Positions 30,082 through 38,516 of a stretch of DNA of 64,000 nt are shown piece by piece. Numbering within the stretch: the first letter of the stretch is position 1; every line of letters starts with the position of its first letter. A model generated the notes under the pieces. That model had not been told where the DNA came from and searched no databases. It worked only from the letters and a program-made list of their open reading frames with translations. The translations under genes and the position numbers were made by a program. The stretch comes from Streptomyces cyaneofuscatus (GTDB lineage Bacteria; Actinomycetota; Actinomycetes; Streptomycetales; Streptomycetaceae), in NCBI RefSeq assembly GCF_000718135.1, contig NZ_JOEM01000025.1, positions 26,874-90,873 of the forward strand, written 5' to 3'.

Positions 30082-33000
30082 TCACCAGGACGGAGAACGC
30101 TGCCGTCCGCGTGGACCCGTATGCGATGCTCCAGACCGTGGAGACCAGGTCAGTCAGTCCCCGGTTCGTCGGACGCGCCGCGGAGCTCGGTGCGCTCACC
30201 GAAGCGCTCGCCCGCGCCGGGGCCGGTGAACCGCAGGCATTGCTGATCGGCGGTGAGGCGGGCGTCGGCAAGACCCGGCTGGTGGAGGAGTTCGCCGGCC
30301 GGGCGGCCCGGCGCGACGCCGTGGTGGCCGTCGGCGGCTGCGTGGAGATCGGCGCCGAAGGGCTGCCGTACGCCCCTTTTCCCGCCGCCCTGCGCGCCCT
30401 GCGCCGCGCCCTGCCCGAGGAGATGGCCGCCGCGAGCGCCGGACAGGAGGGCGAGCTGGCCCGGCTCCTCCCCGAGCTCGGCGAGGCCCCCCGCGACGCG
30501 ACCGACGAGCACAGCACCGCCCGCCTCTTCGAGCTCACCGTCCGGCTCCTGGAGCGGATGTCGGCCGACCGCCCGGTCGTCCTCGTCCTGGAGGACCTGC
30601 ACTGGGCGGACGCCTCCACCCGGCACCTGCTGGCCTACCTCTTCCGCACCCTGGGCAGCGGCCGCCTCCTGGTCGTCGGGACCTACCGCGCCGACGACAT
30701 CCACCGCCGCCACCCCCTGCGCCCGCTCCTCGCCGAGCTGGACCGGCTGCGCACCGTCACCCGCGTCGAACTCGGCCGGTTCAGCCACGACGAGGTCGGC
30801 AGCCAGCTCACCTCCATCCTCGCGGTGACGCCCGGGGCCGCGGTGGTGGACGAGATCTTCGAACGTTCCGACGGCAACGCGTTCTTCGTCGAGGAGCTGG
30901 CCCGCTCCATGGAGAGCTCCGGCGACAGCTCCTGCCTCTCCGCGTCGCTGCGTGACCTCCTGCTGGTGCGGGTCGAGGCGCTCCCCGACCACGCCCAGCG
31001 GCTCGCCAGGATCGTCGCCGAGGGCGGCTCCTCCGTCGAGCACGAACTGCTGGCCGCCGTCGCCGGGCTCGGCGACGACGACCTCGAAGAAGCCCTCCGC
31101 GCCGCCGTCGGCGCCAACCTGCTGCAACCCGCCCCCGACAGCGGCGGCTACCGCTTCCGCCACTCCCTGGTCCGCGAGGCCGTCAGCGACGACCTGCTGC
31201 CCGGTGAGCGCACCCGCGTCAACCGCCGGTACGCCGAAGCCCTGGAGGCCGACCCGTCCCTGGTCCGGGAGGACGAACGCACCACCCGCCTGGCGAGTTA
31301 CTGGTACGCCGCGCACGACGCCGCCAAGGCCCTGCCCGCCGTGCTCCACGCCGCCGTGGAGGCCCGGCGCCGCTACGCCTACGCCGAGCAACTGCGGCTG
31401 CTGGAGCGGGCGATGGAGCTGTGGGACGAGGTGCCCGACGCGGTACGCGAGACCCTGCGCCCCTTCGACTTCGCCGAGGTCTACCCGGCCTCGGGCGACG
31501 AGAGCGCCACCACCCCGCTGCGCCACCTCGACGTGCTGGCCGAGGCCACCGTCGCCGCCCGCTTCTGCGGTGAACGCTCACGCGCCCTGGCCCTGTGCAA
31601 GAAGGCCCTGCGGACCCTGGAGACCGAGGGAGACCCGCTGCGCGCGGCCTGGTTCTGGGTCCAGCGCTCCCGGCTGACCCAGGGGCTCGACCGGGGCGAC
31701 GGGTGGGAGGAGCTGGCCACCGCGCAGGAGCTCGTACGCGGCCTGCCGCCATCCGCCGTGCACGCCGAAGTGCTCACCCATGTGGCGAGCTGGCGGGCGC
31801 TGCACGAGCCGGGACCGCAGGCACTGGCCGACAGCGACCGGGCGGTGGAGTACGCCCGCCTCGTCGGCGACGAGTACATCGAGCTGCACGCCCGCCTCAC
31901 CCGGGGCTGGCTCACCGCCGACGCGGGGGGCGTCGAGGACGGGCTCGCCGAGATGTACGCCGTCCGCGACCGCGCCGACGAACGGAAGCTGGTCCACCTG
32001 GTGGGCCGGGTGAGCATCAACCTGCCCTCCTCCCTCGAAGCCATGGGCCGCTCGCTGGAGGCCGTCGCCGCCGCCGACCACGGCATCGAGGTCTGCCACC
32101 GCCACGGCCTGGCCGACTCCGGCGCCTGGGTGTACGCCAACCAGGCGCAGTCCTTCTTCTCGCTCGGCCACTGGGCGCGGAGCGAGTCCGCGGCCGCGGC
32201 GGTGGAACGCCTCGCCCTCATTCCCGAGCCCAAGGGCCTGGCCGCCGTACGCCGTACCGAACTGGCCATCGCCCGGGGAGACTTCGCCGAGGCGGAGGAG
32301 CAGCTCGCGCTCGCCCGGAAGCACTTCGGCCGGCGCGATCCGCAGCCCCAGTACCAGATCCCCCTGGCCCGGCACACCATACTGCTGGCGGCGGCGCGCG
32401 GCCGGACCGCCGAGGCGCGGGAGGTCTTCGAGGAGGCGGCCGCGCGGGGCTTCCCGACGGGCACCCAGCGGGACGCGCTGCCGCTGCTCCAGGCCGCCGC
32501 CGCGATCGAGGCGGACGCCCGCGGGCTGCCCGCCACCGAGCCGGGGCGCCCGGCGGCGCTGGCCCTGATCCGCCGGCACGTCAGGCGGCTGCCCCTGCTC
32601 GTCCCCGTCTGGGCCGCGCACGGACTGGCGATCGACGCCGAACTGGCCCGCGCGGAGGGCGCCGACACCCCGGACCACTGGGCGCGCGCGGCGGCCGCGT
32701 TCGCCCCGCTCTCCCGCCCGTACGAGCTGGCGCAGACCCACCACCGCTGGGCCGAGGCGCTGCTCACCGCCCCCGGCGACCGGTCCGCCGCGGCGGATCT
32801 GCTGCGCGGTGCCCACACCACCGCCGACCGCCTCGGCGCCCGCCCGCTGGCCGAGGCGGTCCGCCACCTGGCGGCGCGGGCCCGGATCTCCCTGGACGCC
32901 GCCGGGCCGGGCTCGGGACGCGGACCCGGCGAGGAGGCGCACCCCGAGATCACCGCCGTCGAGTCCTTCGGGCTCACCCCGCGCGAGCAGGACGTGCACC

Positions 33001-33167
33001 GGCTGGTCGCGGCCGGCCACACCAACCGGAGGATCGCCGAGGAGCTGTTCATCTCACCGAAGACCGCGAGCGTGCACGTCTCCAACATCCTGGCCAAGCT
33101 CGGCGTCGCCTCCCGGGGCGAGGCGGCGGCCCTGGCCCACCGCCTCCGGCTCTACCCGGTTCCGTAA
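30078..33167 (+). CDS. LAL-type LuxR regulator with AAA ATPase domain
   Basis: This 1029-residue regulator combines an N-terminal ATPase and a C-terminal DNA-binding domain, the Large ATP-binding LuxR design. Walker A is IGGEAGVGKTRLVEEF near residue 58, Walker B is VVLVLEDLHWADAST near 172. A long helical TPR-like region follows, and the LuxR helix-turn-helix is at about 970-1025 (GLTPREQDVHRLVAAG, then RRIAEELFISPKTASVHV). It is translationally coupled to the small basic gene. LAL proteins often activate secondary metabolism, but no cluster is nearby. Its end overlaps the convergent sigma-factor gene by 16 bases. Confidence 0.93.
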   Translation: MITRTENAAVRVDPYAMLQTVETRSVSPRFVGRAAELGALTEALARAGAGEPQALLIGGEAGVGKTRLVEEFAGRAARRDAVVAVGGCVEIGAEGLPYAPFPAALRALRRALPEEMAAASAGQEGELARLLPELGEAPRDATDEHSTARLFELTVRLLERMSADRPVVLVLEDLHWADASTRHLLAYLFRTLGSGRLLVVGTYRADDIHRRHPLRPLLAELDRLRTVTRVELGRFSHDEVGSQLTSILAVTPGAAVVDEIFERSDGNAFFVEELARSMESSGDSSCLSASLRDLLLVRVEALPDHAQRLARIVAEGGSSVEHELLAAVAGLGDDDLEEALRAAVGANLLQPAPDSGGYRFRHSLVREAVSDDLLPGERTRVNRRYAEALEADPSLVREDERTTRLASYWYAAHDAAKALPAVLHAAVEARRRYAYAEQLRLLERAMELWDEVPDAVRETLRPFDFAEVYPASGDESATTPLRHLDVLAEATVAARFCGERSRALALCKKALRTLETEGDPLRAAWFWVQRSRLTQGLDRGDGWEELATAQELVRGLPPSAVHAEVLTHVASWRALHEPGPQALADSDRAVEYARLVGDEYIELHARLTRGWLTADAGGVEDGLAEMYAVRDRADERKLVHLVGRVSINLPSSLEAMGRSLEAVAAADHGIEVCHRHGLADSGAWVYANQAQSFFSLGHWARSESAAAAVERLALIPEPKGLAAVRRTELAIARGDFAEAEEQLALARKHFGRRDPQPQYQIPLARHTILLAAARGRTAEAREVFEEAAARGFPTGTQRDALPLLQAAAAIEADARGLPATEPGRPAALALIRRHVRRLPLLVPVWAAHGLAIDAELARAEGADTPDHWARAAAAFAPLSRPYELAQTHHRWAEALLTAPGDRSAAADLLRGAHTTADRLGARPLAEAVRHLAARARISLDAAGPGSGRGPGEEAHPEITAVESFGLTPREQDVHRLVAAGHTNRRIAEELFISPKTASVHVSNILAKLGVASRGEAAALAHRLRLYPVP

Positions 33168-34078
33168 CCCCTCGCCTCGGCGAAACGGCCATCGGCGCGG
33201 ACCGAGCGCAACGTGATGCGTGTGACCCGCCCGCCTGCCGTGCCGATCTCCAGCGTGGCGAGGGGATGTCCCCCGGGGGCGATGACGTACAACGGCCGGC
33301 CGGCGGCGCTGAGGGTGCAGACCGCCGCGATGCGATCACGGAAGTGCGCCGTCTCGGCGGCGATGTCGGCCGCGCCGGTGACCGTGGTGCGGCCCCCGGG
33401 AGGCAGGAGCGCCGCGTCGGCGTCACGGACGCAGTCGGGTGCGAGCAACTGGAGCATCCGGCGGGTGTCGCCGGTCCGGGCCGCGGTCAGGAAGGCGCCC
33501 ACGATCCGCGGGTCCGGCCCGTCCGCCGCACCCGTCCGCTCCGGCGTCTCCTGGGCCGGGCCGAGGCGTCGGCGGGCCCTGCTGGCGTGCTGCCGGGCAC
33601 CGGCCACCGTCCCGCCCAGCACCTCGGCGACCCGGTCGAACGGCAGGGAGAACAGATCGTGCAGGACGTACGCGACCCGTTGCGGCGGGGTCAGCAGGCT
33701 CAACAGGACCATGAGCGCCCGGGAGGCGTCCTCCGTGCGGAGGAACGCCTCGTCCGCGGCCGGCTCCACGGCCGGGACCGCGTCCGCGAACAACGGTGCC
33801 TCGTTGCGACGGCGCCGGGCACGGAGCTCGTCCAGGCAGACCCGCGCGGTGACGGTCGTGAGCCACGCCGACGGGTTGTCGACCGGCGGTGAGGCCGGGG
33901 CGGTGACGGCCCGCAGCCAGGCGGTCTGAACGGCGTCCTGGGCATCCTGGGCCGAGCCCAGCATGCGGTGGGCGGCCGACAGGAGACGTGGCCGTGCCGC
34001 CTCGAACTCCTCGACCGTGACCGGCAGGGGTGTCACCTTTCCGGGCCGGCGGACGTCAGGACGGTCGATCGAACCCAT
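33152..34078 (-). CDS. ECF RNA polymerase sigma factor with SnoaL-like C-terminal domain (SigJ/ECF41-like)
   Basis: This 308-residue sigma factor has region 2 near residues 20-90 (LLSAAHRMLGSAQDAQDAVQ, then WLTTVTARVCLDELRA), region 4 near 125-180 (PFDRVAEVLGGTVAGARQHA), and a SnoaL-like domain of about 120 residues at the end. Such tails usually replace an anti-sigma factor in autoregulation. The ATG at 34078 has GGGAGGGGACAGG upstream; the longer frame is less supported. It is divergent from a DoxX-like gene, a frequent pairing where the sigma factor controls the neighbouring enzyme gene. Confidence 0.9.
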   Translation of the reverse strand: MGSIDRPDVRRPGKVTPLPVTVEEFEAARPRLLSAAHRMLGSAQDAQDAVQTAWLRAVTAPASPPVDNPSAWLTTVTARVCLDELRARRRRNEAPLFADAVPAVEPAADEAFLRTEDASRALMVLLSLLTPPQRVAYVLHDLFSLPFDRVAEVLGGTVAGARQHASRARRRLGPAQETPERTGAADGPDPRIVGAFLTAARTGDTRRMLQLLAPDCVRDADAALLPPGGRTTVTGAADIAAETAHFRDRIAAVCTLSAAGRPLYVIAPGGHPLATLEIGTAGGRVTRITLRSVRADGRFAEARGYGTG

Positions 34079-34125
34079 TCCTGTCCCCTCCCACTTCTGT
34101 CCCCTCCCGAGGAGATGCCGACGCC

Positions 34126-34485
34126 ATGAGCTCCGTTTCCCCACTGGTCATCGCCACGGTGGTGTGTGCCGTCGCGAACGTGTCCATCGCGATCGCGGAC
34201 TACGTACGGGCACCCTTCGTCCTGGCGAACTCGGCAGCGGTCCGGGTCCCGCCCACCGCGCTGCCGTATCTGGCGACCCTGAAGCTGGCGGGCGCGCTCG
34301 GCCTGCTGGCCGGCCTGCTCGGAGCTCCCCGGCTGGGCCTGGCGGCAGGAGCCGGCCTGACCGCGTTCTTCCTCGGCGCGGTCCTGGCGCACGTCCGGGC
34401 ACGAGTCTTCCGCACTCTCGCCTTCCCGGGCGGCTTCCTGCTCCTGGCGGTCGCCGCCACGGTCTTCTTCGCGACCGGGCCATGA
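34126..34485 (+). CDS. DoxX-like membrane protein
   Basis: This 119-residue protein has four hydrophobic helices and the DoxX-like pattern: MSSVSPLVIATVVCAVANVS, the conserved loop YLATLKLAGALGLLAGLLG and HVRARVFRTLAFPGGFLLLA. It is a probable integral membrane protein, redox or detoxification-related by family. The ATG is preceded by GAGGAG at 34109-34114. It is divergent from the ECF sigma gene by 47 bases, so the sigma factor may control it. Confidence 0.82.
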   Translation: MSSVSPLVIATVVCAVANVSIAIADYVRAPFVLANSAAVRVPPTALPYLATLKLAGALGLLAGLLGAPRLGLAAGAGLTAFFLGAVLAHVRARVFRTLAFPGGFLLLAVAATVFFATGP

Positions 34486-34524
34486 CGGTGGGGCGGGCGG
34501 GGGCCGCTGCGGTGTGCGGCCACG

Positions 34525-34839
34525 CTAGGGCGGCGGCCCGTCGTCCCCGTCGCCCCGGCCGTCCACCGGCTCCGTGACGACGCGCGTACGGGGAGCGAGC
34601 ACGGCGTCCTGCTCCAGCGGCGCGTCCCGCATGCGCTCGGCCGGTCCTCGCTCACGCTCCGGGGCCGGCTCCGCCTCCGCCTCCGGCGCCCGGACCGTCA
34701 CCTTGCCGGAGGTGAGGTCTATCGGGCCCCGGCCCGGATCACCGGCGGCGACGTCCACCCGGCTCAGCTCCAGCCTCTTCTGCTCGTCGGCGCCGTGCTT
34801 GCGCCCCGGGGCGAAGAGCTCCTCGAAGAAATTGAACAC
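34525..34839 (-). CDS. DUF6191-like small soluble protein
   Basis: This 104-residue protein begins (V/M)FNFFEELFAPGRKHGADEQ, followed by RLELSRVDVAAGDPGRGPID, a pattern I associate with the Streptomyces DUF6191 family. The rest is charged and probably disordered. I chose the GTG at 34839 because GGAGGG lies nine bases upstream and family members start at FNFFEELF; the upstream ATG adds 13 residues. The function is unknown. Confidence 0.75.
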   Translation of the reverse strand: MFNFFEELFAPGRKHGADEQKRLELSRVDVAAGDPGRGPIDLTSGKVTVRAPEAEAEPAPERERGPAERMRDAPLEQDAVLAPRTRVVTEPVDGRGDGDDGPPP

Positions 34840-34908
34840 GGTCGTGCTCCCTCCGGACGTGGTGCGCGGGCCGGACATGGTGCGTGGCGCGGGGTGACGG
34901 GTGTCCGC

Positions 34909-36120
34909 CTACCCCACTTCGACCAGCAGGATCCTGTCGTCGCCGGGCTTCGGCTCCCCCCGGCCGTCCGTGTTGCTGGTGACCAGCCAGAGCCGGTCGC
35001 CGCCCGCGCTCACCACGGTGCGCAGCCGGCCGTGCTTCTCATCCAGGAACGACTGGGGGTCGGCCAATGGTTCCTCGGCGGAGTCGCCGGAGAGCGGGAT
35101 GCGCCAGAGCCGCTCGCCCCGCAGTCCCGCCATCCAGATCGAGCCCTCCGCGTACGCGATACCGCTGGGCGAGGCCTCGGAGGTCTTCCACTGGGCGACC
35201 GGGTCGATGAACCCGTCCTCGCCCTCCTCGCCCTCGACCTCGGGCCACCCGTAGTTGCCGCCGGGCTCGATCAGGTTGAGCTCATCCCAGGTGTTCTGGC
35301 CGAACTCGGCCGCCCACAGCCGCTTCCGCGCGTCCCAGGCGAGCCCCTGCACATTGCGGTGCCCGTACGAATACACCACCGAGTCCGCCTCCGGGTTGCC
35401 GTGCACCGGCTCCCCGTCCGGGGTCATCCGCAGGATCTTTCCCGCCAGCGACTCCTTGTCCTGCGCGAGCCCGGTGTCCCCGGTCTCCCCGGTGCCCGCG
35501 TACAGCATCTTGTCCGGGCCGAACGCGATCCGGCCGCCGTTGTGGATGTTCCCCTTGGGGATGCCGCGCAGGATCGTGTCCGGGGCGCCGAGCTGCTGAC
35601 CGGCCGGGCGCTTCTCGTCGTAACTCATGCGGACGATGCGGTTGTCGGAGGTGGTGGTGACGTACGCGTACACCCAGCCGTCGGCGGCGAACGTCGAGGG
35701 GACCGCGAGCCCCAGCAGACCGCCCTCGCCCGCCGGGGAGACCCCGGGCACCGAGCCGAGCAGGGTCTGCTTCCCGTTCTCGCCGTCGATCCGGTGGATC
35801 GTGCCCTCGTCGCGCGAGGCGACCAGCAGGTCACCGCCCGGCAGCGCGGTCAGCCCCCAGGGCGACTTCAGCCCCTCGGTCAGCGTCGAGACGACCTTCG
35901 CCGAGCCCTTGGCGGGCGGCAGATCGGCCGGTGCGCTCGGCGACGCGGAGGAGCCGGGGCTTCGCGAGGCGGTCGGTGAGGCGGCGCCCGTACCCGACGT
36001 GCCTTCCTCCCCGCCCGTGGAGCACGCGGCGGACAGGACCAGCGAGGCCGTCGCCAGCGCGGCCACCACCCCCCTGCGCACCACGGGGGACTGAACTGAT
36101 CCGAACACAGCACCGCGCAC
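34909..36120 (-). CDS. PQQ-dependent sugar dehydrogenase-like lipoprotein
   Basis: This 403-residue protein resembles soluble glucose/sorbosone dehydrogenases that use PQQ on the outer face of the membrane. The signal is a lipoprotein type: VLSAACSTGG with the lipobox LSAAC near residues 29-33. After a Ser/Pro/Ala linker the six-bladed propeller starts at SPWGLTALPGGDLLVASRDE; key motifs are HNGGRIAFGPDKMLYAGTGE, SYGHRNVQGLAWD and EFGQNTWDELNLIEPGGNYG. The GTG start has AAAGGAT upstream. Whether PQQ is available is not shown here. Confidence 0.88.
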   Translation of the reverse strand: MRGAVFGSVQSPVVRRGVVAALATASLVLSAACSTGGEEGTSGTGAASPTASRSPGSSASPSAPADLPPAKGSAKVVSTLTEGLKSPWGLTALPGGDLLVASRDEGTIHRIDGENGKQTLLGSVPGVSPAGEGGLLGLAVPSTFAADGWVYAYVTTTSDNRIVRMSYDEKRPAGQQLGAPDTILRGIPKGNIHNGGRIAFGPDKMLYAGTGETGDTGLAQDKESLAGKILRMTPDGEPVHGNPEADSVVYSYGHRNVQGLAWDARKRLWAAEFGQNTWDELNLIEPGGNYGWPEVEGEEGEDGFIDPVAQWKTSEASPSGIAYAEGSIWMAGLRGERLWRIPLSGDSAEEPLADPQSFLDEKHGRLRTVVSAGGDRLWLVTSNTDGRGEPKPGDDRILLVEVG

Positions 36121-36243
36121 TGGACCGATCCTTTCGACGGCTGCCCGACTGGCTCTTTCGTCCTACCTGTTCCTACCTCGCGGCCCTGCCAGAAGTTCCC
36201 GGTGCGGCCCATTCTCCCGCCACCTCCTGCCGGGCGCGCGGCC

Positions 36244-37236
36244 TCAGTCCCACGAACCGCGTGCCCGGGGCAGCCCGGCGATCTCCGCCAGGTCCGCCTC
36301 GTCCAGCTCCACCTCCGCGGCCCGCGCGTTCTCCACCGCCCACTTCTCCTGCTTCGCGCCCGGCACCGCCACGACGTGCGGCCCCTGCCGCAGCACCCAC
36401 GCCAGCGCCACCTGGGCCACGCTCACCCCGCGCCGCTCCGCGATCCGCCGCAGACCGGCCACCACCGGCTGGTTCGCCGCCATCATCTCGGCCGTGAACC
36501 GGGGGTGCCGGGCCCGCAGATCCTCGGGTTCGAACCCCTGGCCCGGCTTGAGCGTCCCGGTCAGATAGCCGCTGCCCAGCGGCATCGCGGCGAGTACCCC
36601 GACCCCGCGCGCCGCACACCAGGGCAGCAGCTCCTCCAGCGCCTCCGGCGACCACACGGACAGCTCCGCCTCGACCGCGCTGACCGGGAAGACCTGCTGG
36701 ATCCGCTCCAGTTGCCGGATCGTTCCCGCATGCGGCCCGGCGCCCGACCGGCGCGGCGCGCGCGCCCCCACCGCGCACAGCCCCAGCGAACGCACCTTGC
36801 CCGCCGTCACCAGCTCCGCCATCGCGCCCCAGGTCTCCTCCACCGGCACCTCCGGGTCGGCCCGGTGCAGCTGGTAGAGGTCGATCACATCGGTCTGGAG
36901 CCTTCGCAGCGAGGCGTCACAGGCCCGTCGTACGTAACCGGGGCGCCCGTTGGCGACGATGTGCTGATCGCCCACCAGGAGCCCGCACTTGGTGGAGAGG
37001 AACGCCTCGGAGCGGCGCCCCTTCAGTGCTCGCCCCACCAGCAGCTCATTGGTGAACGGCCCGTACATGTCGGCGGTGTCGAGCAGCCGGACACCGGCGT
37101 CGAGTGCCGCGTGCACCGTGCGCACCGAGCGGTCACCGTGCTGCTGCGACGCGCTGTAACCCCAGCTCATCGGCATACAGCCCAGACCGACCGCGCCCAC
37201 GGCGAGCCCCGACGCCCCGATAGTCCTGCGCTCCAA
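36244..37236 (-). CDS. Aldo/keto reductase
   Basis: This 330-residue NADPH-dependent oxidoreductase has the catalytic tetrad in LLDTADMYGPF (Asp, Tyr), FLSTKCGLLV (Lys) and LYQLHRADPEVP (His). The N-terminus (M/L)ERRTIGASGLAVGAVGLGC is standard when translation starts at the TTG at 37234-37236, which has GGAGGG nine bases upstream. A GTG at 37269 is possible but adds 11 unlikely residues. The substrate is unknown. It is divergent from the 2-hydroxyacid dehydrogenase gene, with 127 bases between. Confidence 0.9.
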   Translation of the reverse strand: MERRTIGASGLAVGAVGLGCMPMSWGYSASQQHGDRSVRTVHAALDAGVRLLDTADMYGPFTNELLVGRALKGRRSEAFLSTKCGLLVGDQHIVANGRPGYVRRACDASLRRLQTDVIDLYQLHRADPEVPVEETWGAMAELVTAGKVRSLGLCAVGARAPRRSGAGPHAGTIRQLERIQQVFPVSAVEAELSVWSPEALEELLPWCAARGVGVLAAMPLGSGYLTGTLKPGQGFEPEDLRARHPRFTAEMMAANQPVVAGLRRIAERRGVSVAQVALAWVLRQGPHVVAVPGAKQEKWAVENARAAEVELDEADLAEIAGLPRARGSWD

Positions 37237-37350
37237 CTCCCCGAACCCTCCCTCGTTTCCCGCGGTCACGGGGCCGTACCGCACCAAACTAACCTCTGGC
37301 CCGGCCGCGACTTCGATCAGCCGTCCTGGAGCACTCGCACACCCGTCGCA

Positions 37351-37356
37351 TAGCCT
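37351..37356 (+). promoter_or_regulatory. -10 hexamer TAGCCT of the 2-hydroxyacid dehydrogenase gene (leaderless)
   Basis: TAGCCT ends seven bases before the ATG at 37364; no Shine-Dalgarno sequence is present, so translation probably starts at the 5' end of the mRNA. Confidence 0.45.
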
Positions 37357-37363
37357 CCTGACC

Positions 37364-38326
37364 ATGACTGAGACGACTGCCGGCGCGACGCGTGCCGATG
37401 TGTGGCTGCCCTTTCCGGCCGAGGAGATCGACGGCCTCCCCGAAGGCCTCGACTACCTCTTCTGGGACGGCGGCCCGGAGTACCCCGGCGACCCCGCGGA
37501 CTGCGTGTACTACGTCGTCCCCTACCTGAAGGGTTCAGAGGTCGCCGTCCGGCCGATGGACGCCATGAGCGCCGTCCAGGTCGTGCAGACGCTCTCCGCG
37601 GGCATCGACCACGTGGAGCCCGGGCTCGGCCTGCTGCACCCCGGCGTACGCCTCTGCAACGCGAAGGGGGTGCACGAGGCGTCCACGGCGGAGCTGACGC
37701 TCGCCCTGATCCTGGCCTCCCTGCGCGACCTCCCCGGCTTCGTCCATGGCCAGGACAAGGAGGAGTGGCGGTCCGGCTTCTACCCGGCGCTCGCCGACAA
37801 GTCCGTCCTGATCGTGGGGTACGGCTCCATCGGCGCGGCCATCGAGGACCGGCTCGCGCCCTTCGAGTGCGCGCGGGTCGCGCGGGTCGCGCGCTCCGCC
37901 CGGACCACCGAGCGCGGCCCCGTACACACGCTCGACGACCTTTCGGCCCTGCTACCCGAGGCCGACGTCGTCGTGCTCTCCACCCCGCTGAACCCCTCCA
38001 CGCGGGGGCTCGTGGACGCCGACTTCCTCGCCGCGATGCCGGACGGGGCCCTCCTCGTCAACGTCGCCCGGGGCGGAGTCGTGGACACCAAGGCCCTGCT
38101 GGCCGAACTGGAATCCGGACGGCTGCGGGCGGCACTCGACGTCACCGACCCGGAACCGCTGCCGTCCGGCCATCCTCTCTGGCATGCTCCGAATGTCTTG
38201 ATCACGCCTCATGTGGGCGGCAGCACTTCGGCGTTCGAACCGCGCGCCAAGCGGCTGCTGGCCACGCAGCTCACCCGGTTCGCCGCGGGGGAGCCGCTCG
38301 CGAACGTCGTCAGCACCACCGGCTGA
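37364..38326 (+). CDS. D-isomer-specific 2-hydroxyacid dehydrogenase
   Basis: This 320-residue NAD(P)-dependent enzyme reduces a 2-oxoacid. The Rossmann motif is VLIVGYGSIGAAIEDRLAP, and the catalytic Arg, Glu and His occur in VNVARGGVVDTKALL, DVTDPEPLPSGHP and ITPHVGGSTSAF. The substrate-binding half is VQTLSAGIDHVEPG. The short in-frame repeat ARVARVAR near residue 170 comes from a nine-base duplication. The substrate (phosphoglycerate, glyoxylate or other) cannot be decided; serA is a separate gene in this window. Confidence 0.92.
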   Translation: MTETTAGATRADVWLPFPAEEIDGLPEGLDYLFWDGGPEYPGDPADCVYYVVPYLKGSEVAVRPMDAMSAVQVVQTLSAGIDHVEPGLGLLHPGVRLCNAKGVHEASTAELTLALILASLRDLPGFVHGQDKEEWRSGFYPALADKSVLIVGYGSIGAAIEDRLAPFECARVARVARSARTTERGPVHTLDDLSALLPEADVVVLSTPLNPSTRGLVDADFLAAMPDGALLVNVARGGVVDTKALLAELESGRLRAALDVTDPEPLPSGHPLWHAPNVLITPHVGGSTSAFEPRAKRLLATQLTRFAAGEPLANVVSTTG

Positions 38327-38340
38327 GGGTCCCGGGCCGG

Positions 38341-38356
38341 TCACGCCGAGGCGTGA
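38341..38356. promoter_or_regulatory. Dyad TCACGC-N4-GCGTGA upstream of cdgC (BldD-like)
   Basis: The palindrome fits the BldD half-site pattern TNACNC/GNGTNA, but with a four-base spacer instead of the single base of the core consensus. BldD is known to control several diguanylate cyclase genes in Streptomyces, and, as I recall, cdgC among them. Its role here is inference. Confidence 0.35.
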
Positions 38357-38516
38357 TCCGCATGCGCACAGTGCCGCCCACCTCGTGTTTCGTCACGGAG
38401 CGTAGAGAATCTATGGCACTGAGTGACCAACCTGGTGTATCGTCCGGACCGGAGGGCTGCGCCGGGGCAGGGGCGGCGCGGGGGGAGCATCGGAACGCGA
38501 GGGGGCGACGGGCGAT

